A stretch of DNA of 8,483 nucleotides, from the NCBI GenBank assembly GCA_033763845.1, contig JANRJR010000017.1:1-8483 (forward strand), given 5' to 3'. Below, one piece after another: positions 6,763 through 8,483 of the stretch. Under the pieces are notes generated by a model. That model ran no database searches and was not told the DNA's origin. It saw nothing but the letters and a program-made list of their open reading frames with translations. This DNA is from DASZBR01 sp033763845. Its GTDB lineage: Bacteria > Pseudomonadota > Gammaproteobacteria > DASZBR01. The stretch's first letter is position 1. Each line of letters starts with the position of its first letter. Both the position numbers and the translations under genes were made by a program.

Positions 6763-7910
6763 TGAATACTGAAATCTCAGAGCCCATTTATAGCGTTTCT
6801 CAGTTAAACCAGGAGATCCGTGATTTCTTGGAAAACCAGGTCATGCCCCTATGGATCACGGGGGAAATCTCGAATTTTGCGTGCCCCAGTTCAGGCCACT
6901 GGTACTTCACGCTGAAAGATGACCAAGCTTCAATTCGCTGCGCCCTTTTCAAGCCTAAAGCGCGTGGCATTCAAATTACCCCTCAAAATGGCGATCAAGT
7001 CATTCTTCATGGACGGGTTAGCCTGTATACCCCACGAGGCGATTACCAATTCATTGCGGATCATGTCGAAGCGGCGGGTGATGGGTTATTGCAGAAAAAG
7101 TTTAACTTGCTCAAAGAAAAATTATTACAAGAAGGCTTATTTGAACAAGACCATAAAAAACCTCTACCAAAATGGCCTAAAACAATTGGCGTTGTAACAT
7201 CACCAACCGGCGCTGCCATACATGATATTTTGCATGTGCTAAACAGACGCTTTCCGTTAATTAATGTCATTATTTACCCCACTGCCGTGCAAGGTGGTAG
7301 TGCTGCAGGAGAAATTGTCGAAGCCATACAAACCGCAAACAAGCATAAAAAATGCGATGTTTTAATTGTTGGACGCGGCGGTGGATCGCTCGAAGATTTA
7401 TGGCCTTTTAATGAAGAAATTGTTGCGCGTGCGATTTTTAACAGTGAAATTCCAATTGTGAGCGCCGTTGGTCACGAAGTGGATATTACAATTGCGGATT
7501 TTGTTGCCGATGTTCGTGCACCTACGCCTTCTGCAGCGGCTGAATTATTAAGCCCTGATCAAACAGAATTATTTTCAACCTTAGATAAGATGTCAGCGCG
7601 ATTACATTATTTGTTATTCCAAACCTCTCGGAATATTACGCAGCAATTGGATTATTTTGAAGAAAAATTATATCGCGCAATACAAAATTATATTCAAGAA
7701 AAAAAATTGAAATTAGTTGAGTTAAGCCGTGCATTGAATACCATGAGCCCATTGGCAACATTGGATCGCGGCTATTCCATATTATTAGATAAAAATCAAA
7801 CGGTAATACATTCTATAAATAATATTAAAGCTGGCGATAAAATTACGGCGCGCGTAAAAGATGGGGAAATTTCAGCAACTGTTATCACAGGAGAAACTGT
7901 CAATGAATAA
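6762..7910 (+). CDS. xseA: Exonuclease VII large subunit, shortened helical domain
   Basis: Catalytic subunit of exonuclease VII, which degrades single-stranded DNA from both ends together with several XseB subunits. The N-terminal OB-fold (about 8-105) includes WITGEISNF at 31-39 and GHWYFTLKDD at 45-54. The nuclease core has TSPTGAAIHDIL with Asp155, GRGGGSLEDLWPFN at 204-217 with Arg205, and GHEVDITIADFVAD with His238 and Asp241. These match the four residues reported as catalytic in E. coli, so activity looks preserved. The C-terminus has MSPLATLDRGYSIL at 328-341. The protein is 382 residues against about 456 in E. coli; the loss is in the helical domain between the nuclease core and the C-terminus. 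The ATG at 6762 aligns with family starts but has no clear Shine-Dalgarno. Third codon positions are markedly richer in G+C in the first 117 codons than after. Confidence 0.96.
   Translation: MNTEISEPIYSVSQLNQEIRDFLENQVMPLWITGEISNFACPSSGHWYFTLKDDQASIRCALFKPKARGIQITPQNGDQVILHGRVSLYTPRGDYQFIADHVEAAGDGLLQKKFNLLKEKLLQEGLFEQDHKKPLPKWPKTIGVVTSPTGAAIHDILHVLNRRFPLINVIIYPTAVQGGSAAGEIVEAIQTANKHKKCDVLIVGRGGGSLEDLWPFNEEIVARAIFNSEIPIVSAVGHEVDITIADFVADVRAPTPSAAAELLSPDQTELFSTLDKMSARLHYLLFQTSRNITQQLDYFEEKLYRAIQNYIQEKKLKLVELSRALNTMSPLATLDRGYSILLDKNQTVIHSINNIKAGDKITARVKDGEISATVITGETVNE
7889..7893 (+). promoter_or_regulatory. Ribosome binding site of the RDD protein gene
   Basis: A perfect AGGAG inside the last xseA codons lies nine bases before the ATG at 7903. 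It decides the start of the downstream membrane protein, whose reading frame overlaps the xseA stop by 8 bases, and shows that the gene has its own initiation signal as well as likely coupling to xseA. Confidence 0.75.
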
Positions 7911-8483
7911 CGCAAGGCCTTGGGTTCGATTTTGGGCACGCGGTTTAGATATCAGTTTATATTCTTTAATTATTACTTTTGCTTTTCCATCGTTGGTGAA
8001 TTTCTCAATTTACATGCAAGAACACATTGCTATTCAGTGGTATTCTTTCTTTCAACAAATCGCTGCATTGGGATTAATCAGCCTCGCTGTTTATATTATT
8101 TTTGAAAGTCTTTTATTAAGCACCTTTGGCACAACATTAGGAAAATGGTTATTTCGTGTTTCGCTGAAAACTGCTGACGATAAGAAATTATCTTTTACAC
8201 TTGCCTTAAAACGAACGTTTTTAATGTATTTTCGTGGACTTGCATTGCTACTCCCCTTTCTTTCTATTATTACGTTAATTTATGCGTATGCGTCGTTATC
8301 GTCCAGTGGCTCCACATCATGGGATAAAGAGTGTCACACGGTAATTACACATCAACGCATTGGTTTTTTACGCATTGTGATTTTTATAATTTTACTTATT
8401 TTCTTCTCGGATTTAAAAAGCAAAGCATCCGGAATGGAAATGATGACTATTCATCAACAAATTATGTATGCGTGTGGGATTAG
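7903..8483 (+). CDS. RDD-family integral membrane protein, 3' end outside window
   Basis: Inner-membrane protein of the RDD family; the function of most members is unknown. 193 codons are visible and the frame is still open at the right edge. The N-terminus has the family's Arg13/Asp16 motif in WARGLD, entering a hydrophobic segment at about 18-36. Further hydrophobic segments lie at about 50-72, 106-131 and 153-168. The second is followed by FGTTLGKWLFR at 75-85, the usual G-T-x-G-K-x-L loop, and the third by the typical WDK at 140-142. After the fourth segment the chain continues for 25 residues to the edge, so roughly a family-length domain is already present and the stop may be close. It overlaps xseA by 8 bases and is probably co-transcribed with it. 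Its frame (start 7903) was read by hand; the shorter frame from 7920 is a shadow. Confidence 0.82.
   Translation, partial: MNNARPWVRFWARGLDISLYSLIITFAFPSLVNFSIYMQEHIAIQWYSFFQQIAALGLISLAVYIIFESLLLSTFGTTLGKWLFRVSLKTADDKKLSFTLALKRTFLMYFRGLALLLPFLSIITLIYAYASLSSSGSTSWDKECHTVITHQRIGFLRIVIFIILLIFFSDLKSKASGMEMMTIHQQIMYACGI

Noticed and set aside
6728..6787. A longer lipoprotein reading frame starting at the in-frame ATG at 6787
   Set aside because: The extra 20 residues are not signal-peptide-like, would overlap the start of xseA, and lack a ribosome site; the start at 6727 has GGAGGGG and a proper signal peptide with lipobox.
7061..7270. Minus-strand open frame of 69 codons within xseA
   Set aside because: It is antisense to the conserved nuclease core of xseA, which is intact on the plus strand.
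8281..8300. Short TATGCG/TATGCGTCG repeat
   Set aside because: Only two copies inside a coding region encoding a membrane segment (YAYAS); no evidence of a functional repeat.
1..8483. Search for CRISPR arrays, insertion sequences, tRNA genes, toxin-antitoxin or defence genes
   Set aside because: Coding density is near complete with recognised housekeeping genes; no direct-repeat array, inverted-repeat ends, tRNA-like cloverleaf or defence motif was seen by eye. No novel system is supported.

Overview
The window is a compact, AT-rich, housekeeping stretch from a gammaproteobacterium. The exonuclease VII, GuaB and GuaA sequences are clearly proteobacterial. A YajG-type lipoprotein and the fused RibBA suggest a Legionella/Coxiella-like lineage, but that placement is an inference and could be wrong. 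There is no ribosomal or transfer RNA gene, mobile element, CRISPR array or integration site that I can see, and no gene-free stretch longer than about 35 bases.

Left and centre (1-6727, minus strand): seven genes read leftwards with junctions between a 14-base overlap and a 4-base gap, so they very probably form one operon. In transcription order they are: a YajG-like lipoprotein, ribD (deaminase/reductase), ribE (riboflavin synthase), ribBA (DHBP synthase fused to GTP cyclohydrolase II), ribH (lumazine synthase), guaB (IMP dehydrogenase) and guaA (GMP synthase). The rib block contains the known dedicated riboflavin enzymes from GTP and ribulose 5-phosphate, except the dephosphorylation step, which is usually done by unlinked HAD phosphatases. 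guaB and guaA make GMP, the precursor of the GTP that RibBA consumes, so purine supply and riboflavin synthesis are probably co-transcribed.

Right (6762-8483, plus strand): divergently, xseA (exonuclease VII large subunit) overlaps by 8 bases an RDD-family membrane protein that runs off the right edge. The divergent gap is only 34 bases and holds a strong ribosome binding site and a plausible extended -10 promoter for the leftward operon.

I do not see a new biological system here. The points worth a second look are: the gua+rib operon layout, an XseA that has lost about half of its helical domain, a sharp change of third-codon-position composition inside xseA, and a RibH whose C-terminal substrate-binding loop is shortened and does not show the family motif.
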